Shown here in pieces: positions 24,690-37,248 of a DNA stretch of 64,000 nt (the stretch's first letter is position 1; the number at the start of each line of letters is the position of its first letter). The translations under genes and the position numbers were made by a program. The notes beneath the pieces are model-generated. The model had not been told where the DNA came from. It saw only the letters and a list, made by a program, of their open reading frames with translations, and made no database searches. Origin of the DNA: Prostheceraeus crozeri (lineage: Eukaryota > Platyhelminthes > Polycladida > Euryleptidae); assembly GCA_907163375.1 (NCBI GenBank), contig CAJQUW010005278.1, forward strand, positions 186,001 through 250,000, written 5' to 3'.

Positions 24690-27600
24690 CTCTTTTAACT
24701 ATCTTCTAACTTTCTCGTAAAATTAAAAGCGTGTGTCATTTTGTTAATTAAACTTGTGTTGTATCATTTCTTGCTATCTTTACTATAGAAACTTTCGTGA
24801 AAGTTTTAAGAACACATCTAGAAATATTATGCGTAAACCTAGAGAAGAGTTCCATGTACACAGACCTCTGAGACGTCACTGCTTGAGTTTCCAGCACGCA
24901 TGCACTATTTCCAATTTGCAATTTCCGTTCAATTGATAACTTAACATACTTAGTTCAATACTCCGGTTTTAAAATGACAAGACGCTCCATGTGGTCAAGT
25001 TCAAAGGCAACTTGATTTCGGAAGACCACTGATGTAACTTGTAAATATCCGTTTTAAAATCCCTTTTGCAACTTACAAGTTGTTTATGTTTGTGCATAAT
25101 GTTTACCAATGCTCTCTTGACCAACCTCACTCATGTTTACAACTGATTGATTATATGAGTTTTTATTTCATTGCGTAGATTTTACTTCCCATGACCAGTC
25201 ATTTTCTATGTCATCCTCAAAATGAATATCTTAATCAATTGATAGAAGCTGCAGCATAGGAAAGCATTGAAGTCTTTCGATATGTATTAGATGTATTTTT
25301 GGATTGAAAAATGCTCCTTCTGAATTACCTGAAGTACTTAATGGAATATGCAAATAAAATCATGTTCTGATTCTCTTCAAATATTCGTCGCGCTCTTTAA
25401 CACTTTATGCTGTTCAAATTATGATGGATAAACTTAACAAGCATCATAGGATTTAAAGTTCAGTATGAAATTACTCAGCAATATACTATTTCTTATTTCT
25501 GTATGAACTTCGTGATTGAATTCGGATAAAGTGCTTATACATATGTAGTTTTTGAAGAAATCATTTTTTGATAAAATGCTTGTTATTTTATTGCTTGCAT
25601 ATCTGTTGATTAAGAGAGCAACTGATACATGATCAAATGTGAATGTCTTCTAGCCAAGCAAAACGATCTTATTATTATATATTGTATATTATATTATTAT
25701 TATTATATATTATCATATATATATAATAACGCGGTAAACATACCGCGATGAATCCAAAGCAATCAGCAGTGTCGGCATATCACTGTTAGGTTTTTTGTGC
25801 AATGTGTACATTTCCTCTACTATTACAAAGTTCAAAAAAGATTCTAAATGGTTCGAAATTAGTTAATATTCAAGTAATTTATACTTGATTATAGCAATTC
25901 TTTGATTCTTGGAATTAAATATATCAATTAACCTAAGTCTCTCCAATCTGAAAAATATGGTCTGCCAATTTCGTAACTCCATCACATTGCGCCCTATAGG
26001 TGCCTATTTATCAAATCGGCGTGTTTCATTTACAACTCATCTTTTTGGGTTTGACGATTGTCTTGTCAACCTATCAACGTTGCTTTCTACTATAGGAAAT
26101 TATCAATAACTAGTCGTAATTACAGTATCGTTGTTTTCAACTCCGTCGATAAAGAAAGCTGATCATTCTTAGAGTACTTCTTATTTATGAATCGCACGAG
26201 TGTAAATTAACAATGTCTTCATATTCATAATAACCGTCTATTGCTAATCTCCCCTTTTTTATAACCGGATCTTGTGAAGCTAAATTTTCCCAATTCTTAA
26301 TCATATTTCGTGCACTTACATTTGTTGTCAAGGCAGGGTATTGTCTTGTACAGAAAGTCTAGCTGAATATGTATTAATACATACCGCTGCTACTTTAGCA
26401 AAGGATTTTCGGAGTTTGCATTTGCTCAGTGTACTGAGTATTCGGCTGTGATATTGTTGTTGGAATCCGTTGAGTCACGTGCATTGGCATGATCACTATG
26501 TTTACTTACTGGTTTTTAGTTTATTCGAGATTATTTGTCTCGTGTTCCCGAATGGATATATAATTCAGGTAATGTTGGGAAACTTACCGCTCACGCATTG
26601 AAAAACAGGATCAGGAAATGAGTTTCAACATAAATTAAAAGATGCTGATGAAAGAGCGCATCTTTCACTTGGCCCTTGTTTAACTTTTAATCTGCATAAT
26701 AGCGCCATAAACACCGATCGAGAAACTAATGGCAAACTGACAAGTGAGCGCGCTGCGGAAGCGCGTTGATCCTCTTGACTTCAATCATAGTATACACTTC
26801 AGGGTGCTTAGAATGATTCCGGAGTCTTATCCAAACCTCGATCCCGATTCCGAACCTCAATTCCATAATAAATCTCAGTCTCGTCTCAAACCTCGGTCCC
26901 GAACATTGTTATTATGCCCTTGACTTTTCAGATAACAGATTTGAAGATCCAGCATTTAGCTGAGAGTTGGTTCTAATGTCTAACAGCCTCGTCAATTGAA
27001 AAACTTCGGTCTGTAAACATGATGATGATGAGATATCGTCATGAACGGTTTAAATGAGTCACAGCGTTCGGTTCGGACCTATTGGAAAGTAAAAAGGGAA
27101 GTCATACTGCGTTGAATTTTGTAAAGCAATATTCGTCTTTATCGTAACTGTAAGCGACCAATTGACAGCGGCAGAAGTGATGATTTATGCAATCGATTTT
27201 TACACTACACTTGATAAAGGTTCGGGGAAAGACGTGTGAAACATTTCTCTACACGTTCAAAATAGACATATGGTAGTCTCTGAAAATGGGGAGACCAAGT
27301 GATGTTTCTGAATTCAATGTTCAACAGATCGAACATTAGAGGTACATAAGAAGTATTTGACTTGGAATGCTTTCATCATGAGATTAAGGCTAGCTTTGCG
27401 ACTATAGCAGATACAAATGCATGCTTTTCGTATGACATTGGACGGTTTATTATATACCCAGATCTTTTTAAGTGTCAACTTGCTCACTGTGATTGTTATT
27501 AACAAAACATTGGGCACAACTGCTTCTTGAAAATGTGTGGATTTATACTTGCAAGTTACTACTGTTGTGACATAATTCTTTTCTCGGAAAATATGATTTT

Positions 27601-28130
27601 ATAATTAAAATTGAATTTTAGGGACCCACGACAGCAGAGTTTGCCAATTGTATTTTCGAACGAATGCGATTGATATTTCTCTTCATTATTGCAGACAACT
27701 GAATCCGTGCGTTTAGGTTGGCAGCTGTCTAATTTTAGGCAAATTGATGACACCTGTGACATTTCTTCTTTCGATTGTGAAAAGGTTGACCTGGTATCGT
27801 GTTATCATTGCATTTCAGATATTTTTAGCTCCTTTATATGAATAGCACTAATTTATAAGAAATGGTAAGCGGGACTGAAGTGTACTAGAGTTATAAGAAG
27901 TTCTAACTCATCACTATGCTCATAGTGTGACAAATCAGTTCCCTTGACAAACATGCACGCGATTTTTGTCACCCTCGTGCGGCCACCCTGGTTAAGTTTG
28001 ATATTTGTTTGAAAAATGACAGGCCAATTATCAAGTTTCATCGATGCTTTATTTCCTATACATACAACTGAATCTTATATATCATTTTCTGACCTTGATT
28101 TTATTTCATTGCATTTTAAATTATCGGATC
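24690..28130. other. Non-coding, minor repeats
   Basis: No gene recognised. It holds the second copy of the weak repeat (25060-25165), an AT microsatellite at 25667-25728, a small perfect hairpin at 25730-25747, a GCGCGCTGCGGAAGCGCG hairpin near 26746, and degenerate AACCTCGATCCCG units at 26830-26915. Frames at 27314-27517 and 27559-27762 (-) have no recognised motif. Confidence 0.4.
25667..25747. repeat. AT microsatellite plus CGCGGTA hairpin
   Basis: A TTA/TATAT-rich simple repeat (25667-25728) is followed immediately by CGCGGTA-AACA-TACCGCG (25730-25747), a perfect 7-bp hairpin. This may be ordinary repeat decay. Confidence 0.6.
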
Positions 28131-28139
28131 ACAATATGT

Positions 28140-28540
28140 GTGTATAGAACAGTTTCTTACCAGTCCTCAGCTGGTTTTCTAACGAAATCGAAAATAGAGC
28201 AAGCCTTCGATCCGTCGATCATTCCAAACACTTTTCTCCGTTACAAAGTTTCCCTAATAACAAAAGCATTACATTAAGACGCGTGTAGATGCACTCGGCT
28301 GAGCAAAATGTAAAGCCGTTGCAATCAATGAGCGCTACTTCAAAGACTCGTATGAGATGCCAAACACAGTTTCCAATATTGCTACGGAGAATCGAGTTTG
28401 TCCTGCGAAATGAGAACAGAGGCCCAATTTGTCAATTTCTTGTTGAGTAGGTAGGGAGCCAATTTGACGAAGGATCTTCCTATCTTTCAAGATAAGTAAG
28501 CACCGCTCAACTTCAGTCAACGCTTGTTTCTGAAAATTTT
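28140..28540 (-). pseudogene. Possible coding relic or exon, unidentified
   Basis: From about 28535 the minus strand reads LTEVERCLLILKDRKILRQI, then LPTQQEIDKLGLCSHF and AGQTRFSVAILETVFGISYE, to a stop at 28335. TTTTCAG just upstream could serve as a splice acceptor. Another protein-like piece, DGSKACSIFDFVRKPAEDW, lies at about 28235-28170 in another frame. I do not recognise the family. It could be a decayed mobile element or one real exon followed by chance sequence. Confidence 0.35.
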
Positions 28541-29204
28541 CTCGTCTCTAGTATACATTATTGTCAGATTTTGCAATGTGCTTGCCGCCACGTGTTCGTC
28601 CGTCCATTGTGTAAGTTTTCAAACTTTGATTTTTGACTGTTTGATAAAGTGCATATAATTTCAGAATGAAATACGACACACGTCATGGCTATTATTGTTT
28701 GTTAATCGTGCAATTGTGACCCATATTGTCCCAATACACCAGCCTGATGGCAATTTAAAACGTATCAGAATGGGTAGGGATTATCATGACGTAGTTGTGG
28801 GGAGAACGGAAAATTCTATTCCAGTTTCCATGTGGAGGATAGGATTCTCGATTCTGACCTAGCGTCGGTTGTCACTGTAGTTGTGAACATTCAGTTAAAA
28901 TGTTGTACTAGCTATCATTGAAAGGCAGAGGCTGAAAGTTGGAGTGAGATTTAAAAATAAGACTGTGGTTCTGTGTTTAGTAGATTTTCAGTGAGAAGGA
29001 CGGATCTATGTAAACTAATTTTCAACAGCGCATCGCATTAATTGTGTTCATCGGCTCACATGAACAAAAAGAGACAAGAAAAATCTTAAATGTACGCTTA
29101 TCTGTTATCTCCATCACTTCATATTCGAGATTTTATGAGAATTGCTACACAAGCATTTTTAAATCAAACTTTTTCTTTAAAGCTTCATGTTAGATCAGTG
29201 CGGA

Positions 29205-29339
29205 GACTAAGGCATGTGGTGGAATGAGTGTTCGCTCTGCGTTCGGGAGATCTGGGTTCAAACCTGGTTCCAGTGAAACCTATGACATTCAAATATATAC
29301 ACTTTGCAATGCACTCTTGGTAAACGCCCAGCGCCTAAG
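29205..29339 (+). mobile_element. tRNA-derived SINE-like unit
   Basis: A polymerase III-type head is visible: an A-box-like TGGTGGAATGAGTG near 29217 and a good B box, GGGTTCAAACC, at 29254-29264, about 30 bases apart as in a tRNA. A non-tRNA body follows. It does not fold as a complete functional tRNA in my reading. It ends where the tandem duplication begins. Confidence 0.5.
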
Positions 29340-30232
29340 ATGTGTGATTTCATGAAGCTCAGTCACACCAAAAAAATGGCGTCTCGTTTGTATTTCCTGC
29401 TAGAAACGAGGCTCATTTATATATTTTTGTTTGCATGGGTACTTATGCAAAAAAACTAACGCTGACTAGTTTCCTACATAATTAATTGTTGTCAAAAATG
29501 TATTTATGATAATATGAAATGTTCAATCAACCGGTACATACGAGTAAGAGAATTTATGAGGAAATTACTGACCTTTTCAAAATATTGTCACGATGATTGT
29601 GACGATTTATGGTGCAATCAGCTTCTTAAATCGCACAATAAACGCGATTGAAACATTTTTGGTGACAGCGCCTTAAATTTTACAAGTTGGTTATAAGTTG
29701 GTTACCACTCGAGTAAGTGTTGCGATGAGCGGGGAGGCGTTCGTTCGATTTTAAGACTGATTAATCATTCATAATTATACTCTATTATATGTGTGATTTC
29801 ATGAAGCTCAGTCACACCAAAAAATGGCGTCTCGTTTGTATTTCCTGCTAGAAACGAGGCTCATTTATATATTTTTGTTTGCATGGGTACTTATGCAAAA
29901 AAACTAACGCTGACTAGTTTCCTACATAATTAATTGTTGTCAAAAATGTATTTATGATAATATGAAATGTTCAATCAACCGGTACATACGAGTAAGAGAA
30001 TTTATGGGGAAATTACTGACCTTTTCAAAATATTGTCACGATGATTGTGACGATTTATGGTGCAATCAGCTTCTTAAATCGCACAATAAACGCGATTGAA
30101 ACATTTTTGGTGACAGCGCCTTAAATTTTACAAGTTGGTTATAAGTTGGTTACCACTCGAGTAAGTGTTGCGATGAGCGGGGAGGCGTTCGTTCGATTTT
30201 AAGACTGATTAATCATTCATAATTATACTCTA
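29340..30232 (+). repeat. Near-identical 0.44-kb tandem duplication
   Basis: Copies at 29340-29784 and 29789-30232 (period 449) differ by one A in a poly-A run and one A/G substitution that I can see. A 4-base linker, TTAT, separates them. The unit begins ATGTGTGATTTC and ends ATTATACTCTA and has no coding content. Either it is a very recent duplication or it is an assembly artefact. Confidence 0.95.
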
Positions 30233-30915
30233 ACAGCGGTATGAAAAAATCAAATTTCATGATCTGCTCACTGTGTTCCCAAATTGAAAAGGATAAATTA
30301 ATCTTAATCTATGTAAGGATACTGATCGAATATATGTAACATCTTCCGATAAATCCGATGATAATGTCTTCACCAACAATCATGCATGGCTGCCGACTTT
30401 CTTTAGCAAAGAGTTACATATTCTCAAATTGTTTCAAATTTGTAGGTTAGCGCTTGAAAAGTATATTTCCTGGCAGTTCTGCAACCTGAATACCTTTTAT
30501 AGTCAATTAATCAACATAACCATGGATGGAACTGAAAATATTATCTCTAAGTCAACAGTAACGATGCCCTGTCTGCGGGAATGAGTGGTCATCACTTTCC
30601 ATTTCGTGACCACATCTTGCAGAATTGAAGGAGGTACCATAATGCGGCTGCGACATTGCCCAATACACTATTAAAGTTGACAGCCGCTTGTCGCATTAGT
30701 TTCCGTAACCTTGTCCCTATTTTGAATCTGCGCGTGCATGAATGAAGATTCGCATCCTCCTGAAGTTAGAAATTAGTCGTTTATCAACCTGATCCGCAGA
30801 ATGTGTTTGCTGTGATCGAATTGTTGGAGATTATTGCTACTTTTAACTAAGTAGATAATATCGATAAAAAGATAGATTTATAAAATAGATAGTGTCGATC
30901 AATGTCACCATTCTC
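30233..30915. other. Non-coding, no recognised feature
   Basis: No open frame or repeat of note was seen between the tandem duplication and the foldback at 30916. Confidence 0.5.
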
Positions 30916-31262
30916 TTGAAGAAAATTGAAGAAAGATAAATTGATTTAAACCTCGACATGTTTCGGCTTGTCTTCACTAGAGGAACACAGCAAGTGATTT
31001 GAACACGGCATGTACATCAACGTTCATAACATTCATGAAAAGTGGGACAGCCACAGGCTACGCCACGCGTGCGACCAGACCTACCATGGCCGCACATGGG
31101 ACGTAGCCTGTGTCAGTCTGTTAGTCTGTTTCACTTTTCATGAATGTCATTCACGTTGATATACATGTACATGCCATGTGCAAATCACTTGTAAAGTCCC
31201 TCTCGTAAAGACTAGCCGAACCATGTCGAGGTTTTAATCAATTTGTCTTCAATTTTCTTCAA
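30916..31262. mobile_element. Foldback element, 347 bp, CGACATGTTTCGG arms
   Basis: TTGAAGAAAATTGAAGA at the left end returns inverted at 31262. Complementarity extends about 150 bp inward through TTAAACCTCGACATG, GTGATTTG, CATGTACAT and TTCATGAAAAGTG, leaving about 40 bp in the centre. The block rc(GCCGAAACATGTCGAGGTT) recurs on both arms and resembles the GAAACATGTC core of the Penelope-like ends. No coding capacity. Confidence 0.8.
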
Positions 31263-31309
31263 TAAATTTCACCTGATGTTCTTCACGCTATTCTTATTCA
31301 AAAAATTTA

Positions 31310-32032
31310 GTCCGGCAGCCAGAGCGAGTTTCTGCAGGGAACGAGGCCGAAAGTGAGACTTCCACAGAATGTTGTACACCCTATGCCTACTATGAATCGT
31401 CACGTCTGCCGAGTCCTAGTGAGTTCCTCTTCTTGTCAGACAGAATCAAAGAAAAACGCATGTAAATCCAATGGGACGCAGATTGCAGTTTTTGGCTAAA
31501 ATGAAATTTTCTATGTTTTCTCTGATTAAGCAAAAAGTACTAGGTCTAGGGTCATAATTTTTGGCATGGAATATCTTCAGGTCATTTCCTATGATGGGCA
31601 TGTGCTTTTATCATGCATCTAATCGGAAATGTATATGAGAATGTGGTTGAATGTGGATAAAGTTGCTCAAAATTTTAGTGTTTGATGACATTAAGAGGCT
31701 CGCCAAATCTGAATGTGTTTAGCTTCATAGACAGAAGTGCATGAACATGAAAGGAAATGACCTGAAGACATTCCATGCCAAAAATTATGACCCTAGACCT
31801 AGTACTTTTTGCTTAATCAGAGAAAACATAGAAAATTTCATTTTAGCCAAAAACTGCAATCTGCGTCCCATTGGATTTACATGCGTTTTTCTTTGATTCT
31901 GTCTGATAAGAAGAGGAACTCACTAGGACTCGGCAGACGTGACGATTCGTAGTAGGCATAGGATGTACAACATTCTGCGAAAGTCTCATTTTCGGCCTCG
32001 TTCCCTGCAGAAACTCGCTCTGGCTGCCGGAC
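31310..32032. mobile_element. Large foldback family, copy 2 (youngest), TA-flanked
   Basis: Arms 31310-31590 and 31752-32032 are each 281 bp and nearly perfect inverted repeats. They start GTCCGGCAGCCAGAGCGAG and include TTTTGGCATGGAATATCTTC. The outer bases are flanked by TA on both sides (31308-31309 and 32033-32034), as for Tc1/mariner-type targets. The roughly 160-bp centre is shared with copy 3 (CGCCAAATCTGAATGTGTT). There is no coding capacity, so mobility would depend on a transposase elsewhere. Transcripts could form a long hairpin RNA. Confidence 0.92.
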
Positions 32033-32034
32033 TA

Positions 32035-33487
32035 ATTATTCTTCCGTTTAATTATCAGCTTTAGTTAGCCGAAAGCTTTCTGATATTCCGCAAATTGTGT
32101 GATATAAATTGGCTTGCATGATAAGTTCAACTTTCTAGACCTCAACGAGGCTATTTTCAATGGATAAAAGCCAGTGAGTAGATAATTCGAGGAACCATTA
32201 TTGGTTCGGTTTGAATGTTGGTCTGGATTGATGTGGGTCCTTAAATTAGCATTCACGAGTTAACCTTCATATTGCCAAAACGGTTCATTCATTGTCAATG
32301 CTAGTGGCGATGACTCATTCACTGAATGGCGTTTTTGTTGTAGGTTGCTGGTCACTCAATTCAGAAATAGTTGCCATTCTGCTGTGACAGCGCACTCAGC
32401 GCCAACTTTCAGACTATCTACCTGCACCGGGTTATATATATATAAGTCTTGGGAGTAGGATTGAACTTGACGAGCGGATTATTAAGGCTGCCGATTCTCC
32501 TAGGCTCTTTATACCTATGAGTCAGTGTGTGATTTTTACATCATTTAGGAATCAGCCAAATCTTTAAATTGTCTTAGATATTTGATAGGATATCGATGTA
32601 CTGCCTGCAGTTTTGTTCGATTTGTTTTGTGTAGTTCTCGTTGAATTATACCAAATGGCTCTACCTATGCATTTTCAGAGGAAGTTCTAGTTGTAGGTCG
32701 TTGGAAATTACCGAAGAAAATAGTTGAAAATAGAAAATAATACGCAGTGGTAGATGGTAAGAATATTAGCAAGAGCTTCCCTTGTAGATGATATTGTCTG
32801 AGAGATTACTGGTGCGTATTTCTACTTAATAAATGCAGTTTTGACAAATTCAGCTATTTTTTTAAAAAAGTAATTTAAGTTAGAAAAGCAATATTGCACT
32901 GTTTTTCTGCAAGTGTTACACAAAATTTCGTTAAATCAGAGAGCAGAGTGTTCAACTGAAAAGTTCGCGGAAAGGAAATCACTTGATTTAAGCTTTGATT
33001 AAGTGCTTTTTTTACTCTCATAGTCTACATGTACAGTCTGTTTTGGATACTTGACCATACCTTTTATTCTACTATTTTATTTTTATTTTTTTCGAAAAAT
33101 GAAGTACATGTACAGTAATTCAAACTTGAAAAAATCAAATAATTGAAGTAGCCTACCAAGGAACTAAAGCAATTTTGTTGCATTTAATCTACCTGATGCT
33201 ACAATCTAGTTAAATATTGGAAAACTTAGCAATGTAAGTGTAGAAAAAAGATAACTAGAATTTGGAAGCATCATCCCCTATCATGGCAGTCAAAGCTCAA
33301 TGCTTATTTATTGCTCCTACTAAAGTTAAGCAGAGAAAACTTGAGTCAAAGGTCACCGAGTCACCGTCTAAGTAATGTTGGTGGTTCTGAGTGATTTTTT
33401 CGTGAATAAGGCTACTTCTACTCTTCCCCCCCCACATTTGCAGAAGCGCTGAGTGTTTAAAGTTCCTCTGGGTTGTAGAAATTTACA
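32035..33487. other. Non-coding, no recognised feature
   Basis: Only a 63-codon frame at 32065-32256 (-) without motifs, and AT-rich DNA. A short C tract lies at 33427-33433. Confidence 0.5.
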
Positions 33488-33495
33488 GTTGGAAG

Positions 33496-35827
33496 CAGGG
33501 CTGTGGAGCCGATGCGTTATCTCATCGGCTCCGGCTCCACGACACTGATGTGAAAGGCTCCGGCTCCGACTTCAAATTCAGGTTTTATCTATGCTGGTTA
33601 TCCTGGATCCGTTGAACGGGTTTTTTGGATAACGGTGTGGCCTTTAGAGTCTTGCTACAATCATCAAATTAGTTTTCATTAACAAGCAACGACTTAAGTT
33701 AATAATAAGAATGATAATAGCCTCATATAATGACAAATAACATACTTGTCATATATTTTTGCATGAATGGACTATCTCTGAAAGATAAAATAAAGTTATA
33801 GCCAGGATTGGTTAAATTAGATAAAGATCTCCCGCACTGGCTAAATATAAATTGGCCTAGCCTGCAACCAGTCTACTACGAGGCTACATTAAATAAGACC
33901 ACATGAGTGATGATGATATACCTAATTAGCCGTCACAGGGGCCGAATAGTAGTATAAGCTTTTTAACAAAGCTTGAATATGAAACTGGATAGCGTATGCC
34001 TCTAAATAGCTTATAGGGCCTGTATCTACTCGAACATGGAAAGGGTATCGGTTATATAGCCAAATATACCGTATCAATAAAGATATCAATTGCTTTATTG
34101 AATATTAAAGTGTATATAGGCTAGCTTAGGTTGTTATTGTTATTTGTTATTGCCTTTATTCAATAGTTTGTTGGTCCATGAATAATATGATCGGTGGGTA
34201 GCCCACGACTCATCATCTGTAGAAATTGTAATTTAGATAGCCTCATTGCAATGTAGGCTAGAAATGTACAATTGAAAATTATACTTAAAAAATTAAAAAT
34301 ATCTAATTTAGGACAAGTTTTGTAATTCTATGCAGCATACTTAATAAGTTAAGGCCTAACTTACATTATATTAATTTCGTATTTTTCATTATGGCATAAA
34401 GTTGCACTAAATAATTCATCAATGATTCATGTATATTATTATATTCAATTTATGTATAACACATTACCACTATTCCTCTGATGATGGCTAGGCTGATGAA
34501 ACTGAACTCGGAGTATCACACAGTATGTTGCAGGGTGCTATGCATAATAAAAATTTGACTGCGAGCACCGAGCAGAAATCCCATCTACTTTGCTAGCTTT
34601 CGAATGCGCGTGCGGTTTAATGTCACAGACAATAGGAAAGGGAGGTCAAAAGGCGCCTTTATTGAGAGCGTCTCAGTCTTTTTTTATTGTTTACATATAA
34701 GTCAGCATGATATCAGCATAAAGTGTTGACAGACGGAAAAAATAATAATGAAAATTCTTGAAATCCACAGGTCTATGACATTTGGGGAAATATTATTACA
34801 CGATACGGCTCTTGTGCAGTCCTCCCCCCCCCCATTTTTTCTCTGGTCAAAAGATGCAGCACCATTGGATGTCCGTTTCAGCATCATCGGTTTGAGTGAA
34901 GCATTCCGTGTTGTTGTAAAAATCTACGTGGGTAATTGCGATGTCATGGTCGCAAACTTCGTCAGCAAGTCAACATTGTAATTTGCCTTCGGGTTTTTCG
35001 CATTGAAATATACCCTTTGAATTTTGAAGTCAAAGGAAATTCATTGTGAATGAGATACCTTTAAAATAATAGGGCGCTACTAGAAGTGGCTGGGTCGCTT
35101 ATTGCTATAGCCATGTGAGGACTTGTAGTCAGGTCATTCGTGTGAGTGTGAAGAGTTATCCCTCCAATCAAAATTGATCAAATTGAATAATCGATTGTTT
35201 TGAAAAATGTAGGTGGGGGGACTGCACAAGAACCTACAATACAATCCAAGGAAATTGGCATTGTCACAGATGCCAGTAGCTTCTGCCAGTAGCCATACCG
35301 ATAGATATGATAGCCTACATAGTAACCGTATTAGATTTAAGACATTGCGCAAGAAATGTAGCTATATTATCTTTGCTGACTGAACTGGAAATGTGTACAT
35401 AAATGACTGGCGACTTGTCTCTAGGAATCTACAATCATCTAGTTAGCATGCATATAACAAGTCTTCAAATTAATGGATTTTGGAGAATACGTTGTCAATA
35501 TGGAAATTAGTCTTACGAAACATATGCAATAAAAAAATATTACACATGCGTGTAAATATATAATAAATATAATACAAAAGAAGGCGGCAACTGCAAAGAA
35601 AGATATCGTGGAGGACAGATCATTGGTATACTTAAAAGACATATCTTTAGATTTCAAATGATTTAATTTTTTTATGACGCCAATTAATAACTTTCAAAAT
35701 TCTAGATTTATATCAAAGCTCAAACTATCGGAGCCGGAGCCTTTGTGATAAATCGGCTCCGGCTCCGACCAAAACCATCGGCTCCTTAAGGCTCCGGCTC
35801 CGGCTCGGCTCCGGCTCCACAGCCCTG
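33496..35827. mobile_element. hAT DNA transposon, non-autonomous, 2.33 kb, with 8-bp TSD
   Basis: The ends are inverted: CAGGGCTGTGGAGCCG at 33496 and CGGCTCCACAGCCCTG ending at 35827, a perfect 16-bp match. GTTGGAAG lies directly outside both ends (33488-33495 and 35828-35835), a perfect 8-bp duplication diagnostic of hAT. Both subterminal zones are dense in GGCTCCGGCTCC. Inside I see no transposase: frames at 34748-34981 (+) and 35134-35352 (-) lack hAT motifs. This is a complete-ended, non-autonomous copy. The intact duplication suggests it is fairly young. Confidence 0.93.
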
Positions 35828-35915
35828 GTTGGAAGAAATACAGCCTTCGTATACCAGCACTTTTGCCATTTAGACTTAGCTTATGCTACACCGGATGGTA
35901 ATGCATTGTGTCATT

Positions 35916-36602
35916 CGGTACATGTTTTGTATTTTCTCGAATACAACCCGCGGGTTTGCATGATTTTATTTGCAATTTAGGTGTGCATTTTATTCAAGGG
36001 TCTCTTCTATTTGAGGCTGGTTGCATGAATGAATTTATAGTTTGTGACTTAACTTCTTATTTTTAATGGTTAAGTATTGTCATTGCATACATTGATGATG
36101 AGGTGGACAACGAAAAGAAAGAAATCTAAGAGAAAAATGCTCATTGCAGTGACGACGAATATGAGACGCAAGATTTTCAAGGCGCAGAGCCAGAAGCTTA
36201 GAAGAACGGCACAGAATTTACTATTTTGTTTTTATCGAACATTTTTTTCGATTTTTATAGGTGCTAAATTTTATTAAAATCTAAATTAGATTATTAAATA
36301 GATTCTTTATGTAGATTTCTTTATTAAAGAGATTTAATTAAATTAATCGATGAACTCAAGATTTTATAGTTAGGTCAACTGTTGAACAATATTATTTATT
36401 GAAAGCTATTGTTCGACAATATATTACGATTGACCTATATGTAGTCACACTCCAATTGCGGCGGTTTTGTTATGAAACTCCTAAAACCTCTTCATTGATA
36501 CATTTAGGTGCGGGACCTATTTTTGGGCGGGTTATATGATTGTCCTTTCAATTCGTGTGCAGTTTGTATTCGAGGACGGGTTGTATTCGAGAAATTCCGG
36601 TA
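35916..36602. mobile_element. TIR DNA transposon relic (family uncertain)
   Basis: TATTTTCTCGAATACAACCCG (first 20 bases at 35931-35950) matches the inverted right end, AATTTCTCGAATACAACCCG, at 36577-36597, with CCGG-like outer bases on both sides. Subterminal variants such as TTCGAGGACGGG and TTTGGGCGGG recur. The interior holds a short acidic protein-like piece, SDDEYETQDFQG, around 36150-36190 with interruptions, and a basic frame at 36077-36277. It may be a pogo- or mariner-type remnant, but this is not proven. The left end is uncertain by about 15 bp. Confidence 0.55.
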
Positions 36603-37248
36603 GCTGAATTATACTACAGCCGATATGCGATTGAACCGGATATTCTCATTTTTCCCGCTCTGAAGTTTGCAGGTGGCTAGATCAAGCAGAAATGAGATTT
36701 AATTCAATACGTGAAGTAATATAAGAAACTTCATGAAGGTAGGACTAATGTAAGGGGTAAGTACTTCATGAAGTGAAGTCAATGTGTGGTTATCCGAAAT
36801 CAGTCGCATCGACGGGGTCAACCAGATTAGAAGCATCTGCTGTTCGAATATTTCTATAATTTTTTATTATCATCTTCAACACTTTAATGTCACTCAAGGT
36901 TTCAATTATCAAATGGATCAGCTTGCTTGCCATTAAAGTTATTATCCAATGACAGTCTTTAATGCATTGTGCGATCTTTGGTGAAATTCTTTGTCATTGT
37001 AAAATTCTTTGAAATCGGTCTTGCAGTCTCTTTGATTTCATGTCTCACGTTGAATCTTCTTTTCCGCATGAAGTAAGGTTAGAGCTCCTTTCTGATCACG
37101 GAACAGGACCAAATTTACCAAATCAACTGTCGTTGAATCGTGAGATGAGAAATTCTCGTGTGCTCCATGAAGTGAGTGGAAGGGCTCCATCTTGTTGATT
37201 TTACTTTTTTCATAGTTCGTCCGTACGGGAGGTCAGTCATATTCGTCG
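36603..37248. other. Non-coding, no recognised feature
   Basis: AT-rich DNA with a short palindromic patch near ACTTCATGAAG (36728-36776). No gene seen. Confidence 0.45.

Noticed and set aside
27211-27245. TTGATAAAGGTTCGGGG...GTGTGAAACATTTC, loosely like the Penelope-like terminal motif
   Set aside because: The core positions do not match CUGANGA and no helix I pairing was seen.
29211-29275. A functional tRNA gene
   Set aside because: A and B boxes are present, but I could not fold a full cloverleaf with an acceptor stem. A SINE head is a better reading.
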